64,000 nt of DNA from an uncultured Haliea sp. (GTDB lineage Bacteria > Pseudomonadota > Gammaproteobacteria > Pseudomonadales > Halieaceae): positions 1 through 64,000 of the forward strand of contig CAMYIZ010000037.1 in assembly GCA_947258585.1 (NCBI GenBank), read 5' to 3'. The position numbers and the translations under genes are program-made. How positions within the stretch are numbered: the first letter of the stretch is position 1; every line of letters starts with the position of its first letter. Below the pieces are notes generated by a model that ran no database searches, was not told the DNA's origin, and saw only the letters and a list, made by a program, of their open reading frames with translations. This document shows, one piece after another, positions 44,818 to 53,170 of this stretch.

Positions 44818-45519
44818 ATGGCCGCAAGCATGCTACGCCCGGTTCGGATGGTATTCTGCACAATCGCACTGTTGGCGGGCTCTCTGCCCGCAGTGGGGTC
44901 CGCCAGTACGGGCCTCTTCACTGACCTCACCAGCACCGCGCCCACTCTGGACCGCAAAGTCCTGCGCAGGGCAGTATCCGCTGTTGAGTGTGCCCTGGCC
45001 AGTGGCGCGGGCAACGCCGAGCGCCTGGCGATCATCGATTTTTCCCTGCCCTCGACCGAGCAGCGTCTGTGGATCTTCGATCTGGAATCCAGGGAGTTGC
45101 TGTTGCATGAGCTGGTGGCCCATGGCCAGGGTTCAGGCCAGAACCTGGCCTCGCAGTTCTCCAACGTGTCCGGCAGTCACCAGTCCAGCATCGGCCTGTT
45201 CCGCACCAGCGAGAGCTATTACGGCCGCCACGGCTACTCCCTGCGCATGGACGGCCTGGAGCCCGGCGTCAATGACCGCGCCCGCGATCGCGCCATCGTG
45301 ATTCACGGCGCGGACTATGTAGACCCGTCCTGGATCAATCGCCAGGGCCGGATCGGGCGCAGCCACGGCTGTCCGGCGGTGCGCAAGGAGGTGGCGGGGG
45401 AGGTCGTCGACACCCTGAAAGATGGCCAGTTCCTGTTTTCCTGGTACCCGGATCCGGAGTGGCTTGCCAGCTCCAGCTATCTGAACTGCCAGGGCGGGTC
45501 GCTCGCCAGCCTGCAGTAG
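44818..45519 (+). CDS. YkuD_2-family murein L,D-transpeptidase-like protein
   Basis: A 233-residue exported protein with a signal peptide to about residue 27. The YkuD_2 layout is evident: IIDFSLPSTEQRLWIFDL, GSGQNLASQFSN, VIHGADYVDPSW (His163) and GRSHGCPAVR (Cys185). It keeps the SxGC active-site form. It is the fourth L,D-transpeptidase-fold protein in 4.4 kb. The ATG at 44818 is almost back to back with the YcbB-type gene, so they may share a promoter region. Confidence 0.85.
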   Translation: MAASMLRPVRMVFCTIALLAGSLPAVGSASTGLFTDLTSTAPTLDRKVLRRAVSAVECALASGAGNAERLAIIDFSLPSTEQRLWIFDLESRELLLHELVAHGQGSGQNLASQFSNVSGSHQSSIGLFRTSESYYGRHGYSLRMDGLEPGVNDRARDRAIVIHGADYVDPSWINRQGRIGRSHGCPAVRKEVAGEVVDTLKDGQFLFSWYPDPEWLASSSYLNCQGGSLASLQ

Positions 45520-45590
45520 GCGCTCTCAACTGCCCGTCGCTGCCCTGCTGCCGGGACCGGCAGTGAAACGAGCGGCGATGGCGTGGACCC

Positions 45591-45929
45591 TCAGGCCTTT
45601 TTCACGAACTCCGACTTGAGCTTCATGGCGCCAATGCCGTCGATCTTGCAGTCGATATCGTGGTCGCCGTCGGTCAGGCGGATATTCTTGACCCGGGTGC
45701 CCACCTTGACCACCAGGGACGAGCCCTTGACCTTCAGGTCCTTGATAACCGTCACCGTGTCGCCGTCCTGCAGCGGGTTGCCGTTGGCGTCACGGAATAC
45801 AGTATCCGGTTCGTCAGCTGCCGTAGCGGTTGCCGTCCACTCATGGCCGCATTCGGGGCAGACCAGCATCGCCCGGTCTTCGTAGGTGAAAGCCGAGCCG
45901 CAGGCGGGGCAGGGTGGCAGCGCTGTCAT
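45591..45929 (-). CDS. yjdM: YjdM/PhnA zinc-ribbon protein
   Basis: A 112-residue protein with an N-terminal CxxC...CxxC ribbon ([22 protein letters not shown]) and the YjdM body [25 protein letters not shown] and [21 protein letters not shown]. Formerly called PhnA, its role is unknown; despite the name it does not hydrolyse phosphonoacetate in E. coli. ATG 45929 is chosen because residues read upstream are not family-like. Confidence 0.92.
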   Translation of the reverse strand: MTALPPCPACGSAFTYEDRAMLVCPECGHEWTATATAADEPDTVFRDANGNPLQDGDTVTVIKDLKVKGSSLVVKVGTRVKNIRLTDGDHDIDCKIDGIGAMKLKSEFVKKA

Positions 45930-45981
45930 GACAAGTCCTTGTGGTCGCGAACAAAGCCGCAATTATCGCACAGGCCGGCAG

Positions 45982-48900
45982 TCAGCTGGCCATCGTCATC
46001 AGCGATGCATTGCCGCCGGCGGCGGTGGTATCGATGCTTACGGACTTTTCCACCAGAGTCTGCTGTAGCAGGGTGGCGGGTGCTACACAGCTGATGAGCG
46101 GCACTATCGGGCCGTCGCGAGTCGCCAGTTCCTGTGCCACCGCACGCAGATGTCGGCTGCGAACGTGGACCATCGCACCGGCCAGGCCGGGAGCGTGCAG
46201 CAGCTGGCTGGCCCCATCCAGCGGTTGCAGCGAGAACAGCGAGCCGGGCACGCCCGAAGCCACCATCGCCTGTACCAGACCCTGCCACTCGGGCAGCAGG
46301 TCTGCCGTTGCCACGCCTGCCACGCTGTTGCCCGCGACCAGTGCGGAAACCACGGCCATCAGGTACTCCCCGTTGCAGCGATCGTCATCCAGCACCAGCA
46401 GCAGGCAACCGCGGGATTCCAGGTGCAGACTGTTCGACTCCCCGGTGGGTCCGGGCAGTACCCGCGGCGACTTGAGCAGGTCGACCGCATGGCGCAGCTG
46501 CTCGCGCACGGCAGTGAGGGTGTGCTCCAGGATCAACGGGTTGCCATCCTGGCGCCGGGCATAGCTGGCCAGGAACTGGCGCAGGGTCGATACGCGATCA
46601 TTGAGGCCGCGCCGTGCCCAATCCCGCCCAGCCTGTTGCACCTCCTCCAGTGCGCGTGTGTCGCTGTCGCGATCCGGGGCAGGCAGCGGACGCTGGCCGG
46701 CGGCATTCTCCGCCTCCTCACCGGTGGTGACCAGGCGCGACAGGTACTGGGGACCACCGGCCTTCGGGCCGGTACCGGACAGCCCGCGACCGCCGAAGGG
46801 CTGGACACCGACAATGGCGCCGATCATATTGCGATTGACGTAGATGTTCCCGGCCTGCACGCGTTCCGCCGCGCGGTTGCAGGCCTCCTCGATACGGCTG
46901 TGGATGCCGAAGGTGAGGCCGAAGCCGGTCTGGTTGATCTGGGCGAGCACGTCGTCGAAGGCCTCGGCCCGATAGCGAATGACATGGACAATGGGCCCGA
47001 AGACTTCCTTTTCCAGCAGTGACAGGTTGCTGATTTCGTAGAGTCGCGGGGCAAAGAACGTGTGTGCGCCCGGCTCGGGAATGTCCGTGCTGTACAACAG
47101 GCGCCCCGTTGCCTCCAGGTAACGCACATGGTCCTCGAGGCCGCGCAGGGCCTTGTGGTCAATTACCGGGCCGATGTCGGTAGCCAGCAGTGCGGGGTCC
47201 CCCACCCGCAGTTCGCGCATGGCGCCGATGATCATCTCGATGACCTTGTCGGCAATGTCTTCCTGCAGAAACAGCACACGCAGCGCCGAGCAGCGTTGGC
47301 CCGCACTCTGGAACCCCGAGGTAATGACATCCCGCACCACCTGTTCCGGCAGGGCTGTGGAGTCCACCACCATGCAGTTCTGGCCGCCGGTTTCCGCGAC
47401 CAGTGGCACCGGCGCATCCGGACGTGCCGCCAGCTGCCGGGCAAGCCAGGCGCCGGTGGCGGTCGAACCGGTAAACATGACCGCCTTGATTCGGGGGTCC
47501 GGTACCAGCTGCTCGCCGACCGCCTTGCCCTCGGCCACCAGCAGCGCGACCACGCCCTTGGGGAAACCGCAATCCTGCATCAGTTGCAGCGTGCGCAGGG
47601 CGACCAGGCTGGTCTGCTCCGCAGGTTTGGCGACCACCGTATTGCCGGCAGCAAGTGCGGCGCTGACCTGGCCGAGGAAGATGGCCAGGGGAAAATTCCA
47701 GGGGCTGATGCAGAGCACGACGCCGCGCGGTGCCAGGCCCTGCTCGGCAAACCCGGCTTCTTCGGCGCGGGCGGCGTAGTAGCGCAGGAAGTCCACGGCT
47801 TCCCGCACCTCCGCAACACCGTCGGGAATGGTCTTGCCGGCTTCCTTGCAGCACAGCGCAATCAGCTCATCCCGGTGCGCCTCCAGCGCTTGCGCAAGCC
47901 CGCGCAGCAGATTGGCCCGGTCCGCTACCGGTGTTGCGGCCCAGCCGGCGAAGGCGGCCTGCGCGCTCGCTGCGGCTGCTTCGATGGTGGCACGGTCGGC
48001 AAGCGCAATCGTGCCGACAAGCTCGGTGTGATCTGCCGGGTTGCGCACGTCCCGCTGTTCGGCACCGGGTGAGGGCGCCAGCGGCAGGGTCTGCACCCAC
48101 TTCTGCATGCTCTCGCGGGCGGCAAGCAGGGTAGGCGCGTCACTGAGGTCCATGCCCGCGGCGTTGGCGCGCTCGGCGCCGTACAGGTCGGCCGGCAGGG
48201 GGATGTTGGGGTTCGCCGGCTGGCGCCAGCTGCGGACGGTTTCCACCGGGTCTTCCAGCAGCGCCTCCACCGGAATGTTCTCGTCGACGATATTGTTGAC
48301 GAAGGAGCTGTTGGCACCGTTTTCCAGCAGGCGCCGCACCAGATAGGCCAGCAGATCGGCGTGCACACCGACCGGGGCGTACACCCGGCAGGGCACCTTT
48401 TCGCCTGCGACCACCTGGTCGTACAGGGTTTCACCCATGCCGTGCAGGCGCTGGAATTCGTAGCCCGTGCGCTCACTGTCCAGTTCCAGGATGGTGGCAA
48501 CGGTGTAGGCGTTGTGAGTGGCGAACTGCGGATACAGGCTGTCGCGGTACGCCAGCAAGCGGGCGGCACAGGCCTGGTAGGAAACATCGGTGCTGGCCTT
48601 GCGGGAAAACACCGGGTAACCCTCCAGTCCCTCGACCTGGGCCAGCTTGATCTCGGTATCCCAGTAGGCGCCCTTTACCAGCCGCACCATCATCCGACGC
48701 CCCACCCGCAGGGATAATGCCCGCAGCCACTCGATGACGAACAGGCTGCGTTTCTGGTAGGCCTGCACCGCTATGCCAAAGCCCTGCCAGTCGCCTAGGT
48801 CGGGGTCGGCAAACACCGCCTCGATGATGTCCAGTGACAGCATCAGCCGGTCGGCCTCCTCGGCGTCCACGGTGAAGCCGATGTCGTGCCTTTTTGCGGC

Positions 48901-49737
48901 CAGCGCCAGGGCTTTCAGCCGTGGCACCAGTTCCGCCATGACCCGTTCGCGCTGGGCGAATTCGTAGCGGGGATGAATGGCCGACAGCTTTACCGAGATG
49001 CCGGGGCTGACTTCCGGCCCGCGCCCGGCAGCGGCCTTGCCGATCGCTTCGATTGCACTCAGGTAGCTGTCGAAATAGCGCTGGGCGTCGGCGGCGGTAC
49101 AGGCGGCTTCCCCGAGCATGTCATAGGAGTAGCGGTAGCCGCGCTCTTCGGGCCCGCGGGCCCGCTCCAGCGCGCGGTCGATAGTGGTGCCCATCACAAA
49201 CTGGGTGCCCATGATCTGCATGGCGTAGCGCACGGAAGCGCGGATCACCGGCTCCCCCAGGCGGCCCATGGTTTTCTTCAGCAGGCCGAACTGGCGCGGG
49301 TTGTCCTCGTCATTGTAGTTGACCACCTTGCCGGTCAGCAGCAGGCCCCAGGCCGAGGCGTTGACGAACAGCGATTCGCTGTTGCCCAGGTGGGAACTCC
49401 AGTCGCCGTCCGCCAGCTTGTCGCGGATCAGGCGGTCCACCGTGAGCCGGTCCGGCACTCGCAGCAGGGCTTCCGCCAGGCACATGAGGACTATGCCCTC
49501 CTCGGTGGAGAGCGCGAACTCCTGCAGCAGGGCGTCGACCCCGCCCTTGCCGATCTGGGCCTTGCGGATATTGACCACCAGGGTGCGCGCGCGCTCCCAG
49601 GCCCGGCTGCGGGCGGCCTGGCTGATATCGGCGATGGGCAGCAGGTGTGCCAGTACCGCGGCCTCATCCTTGCGGTAGAAGGCGTTCATTTCCACTCGAA
49701 TGGGGTCGTCGGTCTGTAGGGAATCGGTAAATAGCAC
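45982..49737 (-). CDS. putA: Bifunctional proline dehydrogenase/P5C dehydrogenase (PutA, type-B-like)
   Basis: A 1251-residue PutA. The proline dehydrogenase part has VKGAYWD near 354-360 and YEFQRLHGMGE. The aldehyde dehydrogenase part has ISPWNFPLAI (about 677), the Glu in AETGGQN (782) and the nucleophile Cys816 in SAGQRCSAL. A C-terminal domain of about 200 further residues matches the truncated aldehyde-dehydrogenase-like domain of long PutAs. There is no N-terminal ribbon-helix-helix DNA-binding segment, so it fits type B and cannot repress its own gene. The divergent Lrp gene at 49842 is the likely regulator. Confidence 0.95.
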   Translation of the reverse strand: MLFTDSLQTDDPIRVEMNAFYRKDEAAVLAHLLPIADISQAARSRAWERARTLVVNIRKAQIGKGGVDALLQEFALSTEEGIVLMCLAEALLRVPDRLTVDRLIRDKLADGDWSSHLGNSESLFVNASAWGLLLTGKVVNYNDEDNPRQFGLLKKTMGRLGEPVIRASVRYAMQIMGTQFVMGTTIDRALERARGPEERGYRYSYDMLGEAACTAADAQRYFDSYLSAIEAIGKAAAGRGPEVSPGISVKLSAIHPRYEFAQRERVMAELVPRLKALALAAKRHDIGFTVDAEEADRLMLSLDIIEAVFADPDLGDWQGFGIAVQAYQKRSLFVIEWLRALSLRVGRRMMVRLVKGAYWDTEIKLAQVEGLEGYPVFSRKASTDVSYQACAARLLAYRDSLYPQFATHNAYTVATILELDSERTGYEFQRLHGMGETLYDQVVAGEKVPCRVYAPVGVHADLLAYLVRRLLENGANSSFVNNIVDENIPVEALLEDPVETVRSWRQPANPNIPLPADLYGAERANAAGMDLSDAPTLLAARESMQKWVQTLPLAPSPGAEQRDVRNPADHTELVGTIALADRATIEAAAASAQAAFAGWAATPVADRANLLRGLAQALEAHRDELIALCCKEAGKTIPDGVAEVREAVDFLRYYAARAEEAGFAEQGLAPRGVVLCISPWNFPLAIFLGQVSAALAAGNTVVAKPAEQTSLVALRTLQLMQDCGFPKGVVALLVAEGKAVGEQLVPDPRIKAVMFTGSTATGAWLARQLAARPDAPVPLVAETGGQNCMVVDSTALPEQVVRDVITSGFQSAGQRCSALRVLFLQEDIADKVIEMIIGAMRELRVGDPALLATDIGPVIDHKALRGLEDHVRYLEATGRLLYSTDIPEPGAHTFFAPRLYEISNLSLLEKEVFGPIVHVIRYRAEAFDDVLAQINQTGFGLTFGIHSRIEEACNRAAERVQAGNIYVNRNMIGAIVGVQPFGGRGLSGTGPKAGGPQYLSRLVTTGEEAENAAGQRPLPAPDRDSDTRALEEVQQAGRDWARRGLNDRVSTLRQFLASYARRQDGNPLILEHTLTAVREQLRHAVDLLKSPRVLPGPTGESNSLHLESRGCLLLVLDDDRCNGEYLMAVVSALVAGNSVAGVATADLLPEWQGLVQAMVASGVPGSLFSLQPLDGASQLLHAPGLAGAMVHVRSRHLRAVAQELATRDGPIVPLISCVAPATLLQQTLVEKSVSIDTTAAGGNASLMTMAS

Positions 49738-49841
49738 GTGCTGGCTCCTGCCCTTGATGTGCGGTTATTGTAGTCAGCAGTGCGCAGAATGAGCTGTTTT
49801 ATTTTCGCCCTGATTTGAATAATATCCTGTGGAATCGAAAT

Positions 49842-50357
49842 ATGGCGAAACAAAATATGGCTAAAGACGGCTTGAAGAAGCATGTAAGCAATGCAGCAGA
49901 CATCGATAGAATCGATCTCCAGATTCTCTCTTTACTCCAGGGGGACGGTCGGATGTCCAATGTGGAGCTGGCCCGGCGGGTGAATCTGAGCCCCAGTCCC
50001 TGTCTCGAGCGAGTGCGGCGACTGGAGGCGACAGGCCTGATATCCGGCTACAGCGCCAGGCTGGACGCCGCAGCGCTCGGCCTGGGAACCAGCGCGTTCA
50101 TCCAGGTTACCCTGGACCGGACCACCGCGGAGGTGTTTGATCGCTTTCGCGATGAAGTGGTGCTCATTCCGGAAGTCGCCGAGTGCCATATGGTGGCTGG
50201 CGGGTTTGATTATCTGCTGAAGCTCCGTCTGGGCGGGATGGATGCATACCGCGCGGTACTGGCGCGCATTGTCGATCTGCCGGGTGTCGCGCAAACGCAC
50301 ACCTACGTGGTTATCGAGGCGGTCAAACAGGACCGCGGTCTTCCACTGGGCAGCTGA
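49842..50357 (+). CDS. Lrp/AsnC-family regulator, probable regulator of putA
   Basis: A 171-residue regulator. An N-terminal helix-turn-helix (DRIDLQILSLLQGDGRMSNVELARRVNLSPSPCLERVRRLE) precedes the RAM ligand domain (IPEVAECHMVAGGFDYLL). Lrp-type PutR proteins activate putA in response to proline. It is divergent from putA, with about 104 bases of AT-rich DNA between the starts. ATG 49842 is preferred over ATG 49857; the residues before the HTH are basic and variable. Confidence 0.88.
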   Translation: MAKQNMAKDGLKKHVSNAADIDRIDLQILSLLQGDGRMSNVELARRVNLSPSPCLERVRRLEATGLISGYSARLDAAALGLGTSAFIQVTLDRTTAEVFDRFRDEVVLIPEVAECHMVAGGFDYLLKLRLGGMDAYRAVLARIVDLPGVAQTHTYVVIEAVKQDRGLPLGS

Positions 50358-50409
50358 TACCCCGGGGCGCAGTACATGTGCTGCCGATGAGGTGACCGTC
50401 GCCGGGGGT

Positions 50410-50895
50410 TCAGGCCACCGCCTCAAAGCGGTTCGCAGCGACGTTCTTGACCACCTTGTCGGCATCAAAGACCTCGCCGTTCATGGCAATGTACACCCCG
50501 GGCGGCTTGCTCTGCACGGCGCCGATAGCGCAGCCGATGTTGAAGATAGCATCGGACTGGGCAAAGGCAGCCGGCTGCAGGGCGCCGGTCAGGACGATAC
50601 ACTTGCCGGTAATGCCGCTCAGGGCGCGGGCGGTGGTGACCATGCCATCGGTGCCGTGGGTAATCAGTACGCACTGTTCCGCACAGCGTTCGGCGGCGGC
50701 GCGAATGGTCGCGCGGTCGGCATCGGTCATGTCCAGGCTGTCCTTGCGCATCGCGGATTCCACGGTCCAGGCAAAGCCCGCGCCCATCCGCTGCAGCAAT
50801 TCGCCGATCACCGGTGCACCCACCTGGTAGTCGCTTTTCGCGTCGAAGTAGATTTTGTCGATGGTGCCGCCGGTAGTGATGATGTGCAGTTTCAT
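50410..50895 (-). CDS. Half-length asparaginase-like protein
   Basis: A 161-residue protein matching only the N-terminal half of type I/II asparaginase: ITTGGTIDKIYFD (the TGGT catalytic loop), LITHGTDGM (HGTD), VLTGALQP. The C-terminal half, needed to complete the active site in the usual tetramer, is missing. Short asparaginase-domain proteins do occur in gammaproteobacteria. ATG 50895 overlaps the upstream Pap stop (ATGA), so the two are translationally coupled. Confidence 0.8.
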   Translation of the reverse strand: MKLHIITTGGTIDKIYFDAKSDYQVGAPVIGELLQRMGAGFAWTVESAMRKDSLDMTDADRATIRAAAERCAEQCVLITHGTDGMVTTARALSGITGKCIVLTGALQPAAFAQSDAIFNIGCAIGAVQSKPPGVYIAMNGEVFDADKVVKNVAANRFEAVA

Positions 50896-52442
50896 GAATT
50901 CGGTGCCGTGGGCTGAAAGCGATCGCTCATTATAGCGGCCGGCTCCGGCGCTGGGTACTCGCCCCCCATGGCCTGATTCAGCGCGTTGCACAGGGTCTGC
51001 AGGATTTGTATCCGCGCATAGCGTTTGTCGTTGCCCGCGACCAGGGTCCAGGGCGCGAAGCCGGTGCTGGTATGCGCCACCATATCCTCCACCGCAATTT
51101 CGTAGTCGTTCCAGCGCTCCCGGTTGCGCCAGTCGTCCTCGGTGATCTTGTACTGTTTGTGGGGTTTTTTCTGCCGATCCTCGAACCGCCGCAACTGCTC
51201 CTCCGGGGTGATGTGCAGCCAGAATTTCACCACGATACAGCCGTGGGCAACGAGCTGTCCCTCGAACTGGTTGATTTCGTGGTAGGCCCGACGCCAGGCG
51301 TCGACCGGCGTTAACTGTTCTACCCGCTCCACCAGCACCCGCCCGTACCAGGAGCGGTCAAACAGCGTTGCCCGTCCGTCCCGCTCCAGCTTGCGCCAGA
51401 AACGCCAGAGGTAGTGATGGGCGCGCTCTTCATCCGTCGGCGCCGCATACTGCACCACCTGGTACAGGCGCGGGTCGATAGGCGCGGTGACGCGGCGGAT
51501 TGCCGAGCCCTTGCCGGCTGCGTCCCAGCCTTCAAAAACGGCGACCAGGGAGCGCCGCTGACGGTGCGCAAGCCAGGCCAGGTCCTGCAGGTGACGCTGC
51601 TGCCGGTGGAGCTGGATCCGGTATTCGTTCTTGTTGAGGGTGAGGTCCGCAGGGACCCCCGCCAATACGGTGGGTTGGTCGCGCCCGGATGCCGAGGGCT
51701 GGTGGTTTGCTTTGGTGCTGGCAGGTTTGGCGCTGCGGCTGGCGCGCTCCTGCAGCGCCTGCAGGATGATCTCGCCGCCGGTGATCTCCCGGTAGAGGCG
51801 ATCATCTGCCTCGATCAGGTGCCAGGGCGTGTGTCCGGTGTCACTGCCGAGAAGGATCTGCTCTGCAGTCGTCAGGGCCTGGGGATACATCTCCCACCAG
51901 TGTCCCGCATAGGCGCCTACCCGGGGATTCTGTTGCAGTCGCGGTGCCTCCTCATCGAGCTGGTGGCGCTGGGTCTCGCGGGTCACGTGCAACCAGATCT
52001 TGATCAGCAGCGCGCCGTCGTCGTAGAGCATGCGTTCGAAGGCGTTGATTTCCTCCAGCTGGACCTGCAGGTCGCGCGTTCCCAGCTTGCCCTCGGTGGC
52101 ATCGTGCAACGGGCGGGTATACCAGGACCCCAGGAAAATCCCGGTCTTGCCTTTGGGCGGCAACTTGCGCCAGAAGCGCCAGAAGAACGGCCGCTCCTCC
52201 TCCTCGTCGGAGTGCATCCAGATAGCGCTGGTCTCGATCCGGCGCGGGTCCATCCATTCGTTGAGCCGATGGACCAGAGTGCCCTTGCCGGCGCCCGGCA
52301 GGCCCGCGACCAGGATGATCACGGGGTAGTCGCGTTCCGCCTGGTCGAACTGCGCTTCCAGCAATTTCTGGCGCAGCTCCAGTTCACGGGCCTTGTATTC
52401 CTCCGGCGACAGGAACTTGCCGGTCTCCAGCGCCTCAAACAT
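50892..52442 (-). CDS. pap: Polyphosphate:AMP phosphotransferase (Pap, tandem PPK2 domains)
   Basis: A 516-residue class II PPK2 enzyme made of two PPK2 domains. The first has a Walker A GLPGAGKGTL near residue 53 and a weak second motif (HSDEEEERPFFWRFWRKLP). The second has EGWDAAGKGSAI, DRSWYGRVLVERVE and KFWLHITPEEQLRRFEDR. It uses polyphosphate to phosphorylate AMP to ADP. Domain degeneration (first domain less conserved) is typical of Pap. ATG 52442 faces the methyltransferase gene. Confidence 0.92.
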   Translation of the reverse strand: MFEALETGKFLSPEEYKARELELRQKLLEAQFDQAERDYPVIILVAGLPGAGKGTLVHRLNEWMDPRRIETSAIWMHSDEEEERPFFWRFWRKLPPKGKTGIFLGSWYTRPLHDATEGKLGTRDLQVQLEEINAFERMLYDDGALLIKIWLHVTRETQRHQLDEEAPRLQQNPRVGAYAGHWWEMYPQALTTAEQILLGSDTGHTPWHLIEADDRLYREITGGEIILQALQERASRSAKPASTKANHQPSASGRDQPTVLAGVPADLTLNKNEYRIQLHRQQRHLQDLAWLAHRQRRSLVAVFEGWDAAGKGSAIRRVTAPIDPRLYQVVQYAAPTDEERAHHYLWRFWRKLERDGRATLFDRSWYGRVLVERVEQLTPVDAWRRAYHEINQFEGQLVAHGCIVVKFWLHITPEEQLRRFEDRQKKPHKQYKITEDDWRNRERWNDYEIAVEDMVAHTSTGFAPWTLVAGNDKRYARIQILQTLCNALNQAMGGEYPAPEPAAIMSDRFQPTAPNS

Positions 52443-52504
52443 GTTCAGGGATGCTCCTTGGTATCCGTCGCCGTGCCGGCATAGGCTTGTTCGCCGCGCC
52501 CCGT

Positions 52505-52510
52505 TATAAT
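52505..52510 (+). promoter_or_regulatory. Perfect -10 box upstream of the methyltransferase gene
   Basis: TATAAT at 52505-52510, 28 bases before ATG 52538. No good -35 lies 16-18 bases upstream, so the promoter may need an activator. Confidence 0.45.
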
Positions 52511-52537
52511 CATACGCACTTCACGGAGATAGTCAGC

Positions 52538-53167
52538 ATGGGCTTTTACGAACGGCACATTTTGCCGCATTGCATTAACTGCGCCTGCGGCAGCAAGCCG
52601 ATTATGCGGCAGCGCCGGAAAATCGTGCCCCTGGCGCAGGGCACCGTGCTGGAGATCGGCATTGGCACCGGTCTCAATCTGCCGTTTTACGATCCGACCC
52701 GGGTCCAGCGTTTGATCGGTCTCGATCCCTCGGAGAAATCCTGGGAGCTGGCGGGCAAGCGGGCGGCCCAGGTGGAGTTCGAGGTCGAGTTCATTGGCCT
52801 GCCGGGGGAGGAGATTCCGCTGGCTGATAACAGCGTCGATACCATCGTGGTCACCTTCAGCCTGTGTACCATCCCCGACCCCGTGACCGCCCTGAGGGGC
52901 ATGGCACGGGTGCTGCGCCCCGCTGGCCAGCTGCTGTTTTCCGAGCACGGCAGAGCGCCGGACCCGGAGGTGGTGCGCTGGCAGGACAGACTCAACGGTT
53001 TCTGGCGATCGTTGGCGGGTGGCTGTAACCTGAACCGCGATATCCCCGCGCTGCTGGCCGCCGGGGGGTTTGTGACCGACACGCTGGAATCCATGTACCT
53101 GCCTGGAACTCCGCGTTTCGCCGGATTCAGTTACTGGGGTAGCGCACGCCTTCCCAGCGAGCACTGA
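52538..53167 (+). CDS. Class I SAM-dependent methyltransferase
   Basis: A 209-residue methyltransferase. VLEIGIGTGLNLPFYDP is motif I, followed by GLDPSEKSWELA (SAM ribose acid) and VTFSLCTIPDP (motif IV). N-terminal cysteines (HCINCACG) recall a small Cys-rich patch of the family. The substrate is unknown. GGAG at 52524 suits ATG 52538. tamA starts 3 bases downstream, so these are probably one operon. Confidence 0.85.
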   Translation: MGFYERHILPHCINCACGSKPIMRQRRKIVPLAQGTVLEIGIGTGLNLPFYDPTRVQRLIGLDPSEKSWELAGKRAAQVEFEVEFIGLPGEEIPLADNSVDTIVVTFSLCTIPDPVTALRGMARVLRPAGQLLFSEHGRAPDPEVVRWQDRLNGFWRSLAGGCNLNRDIPALLAAGGFVTDTLESMYLPGTPRFAGFSYWGSARLPSEH

Positions 53168-53170
53168 CGG

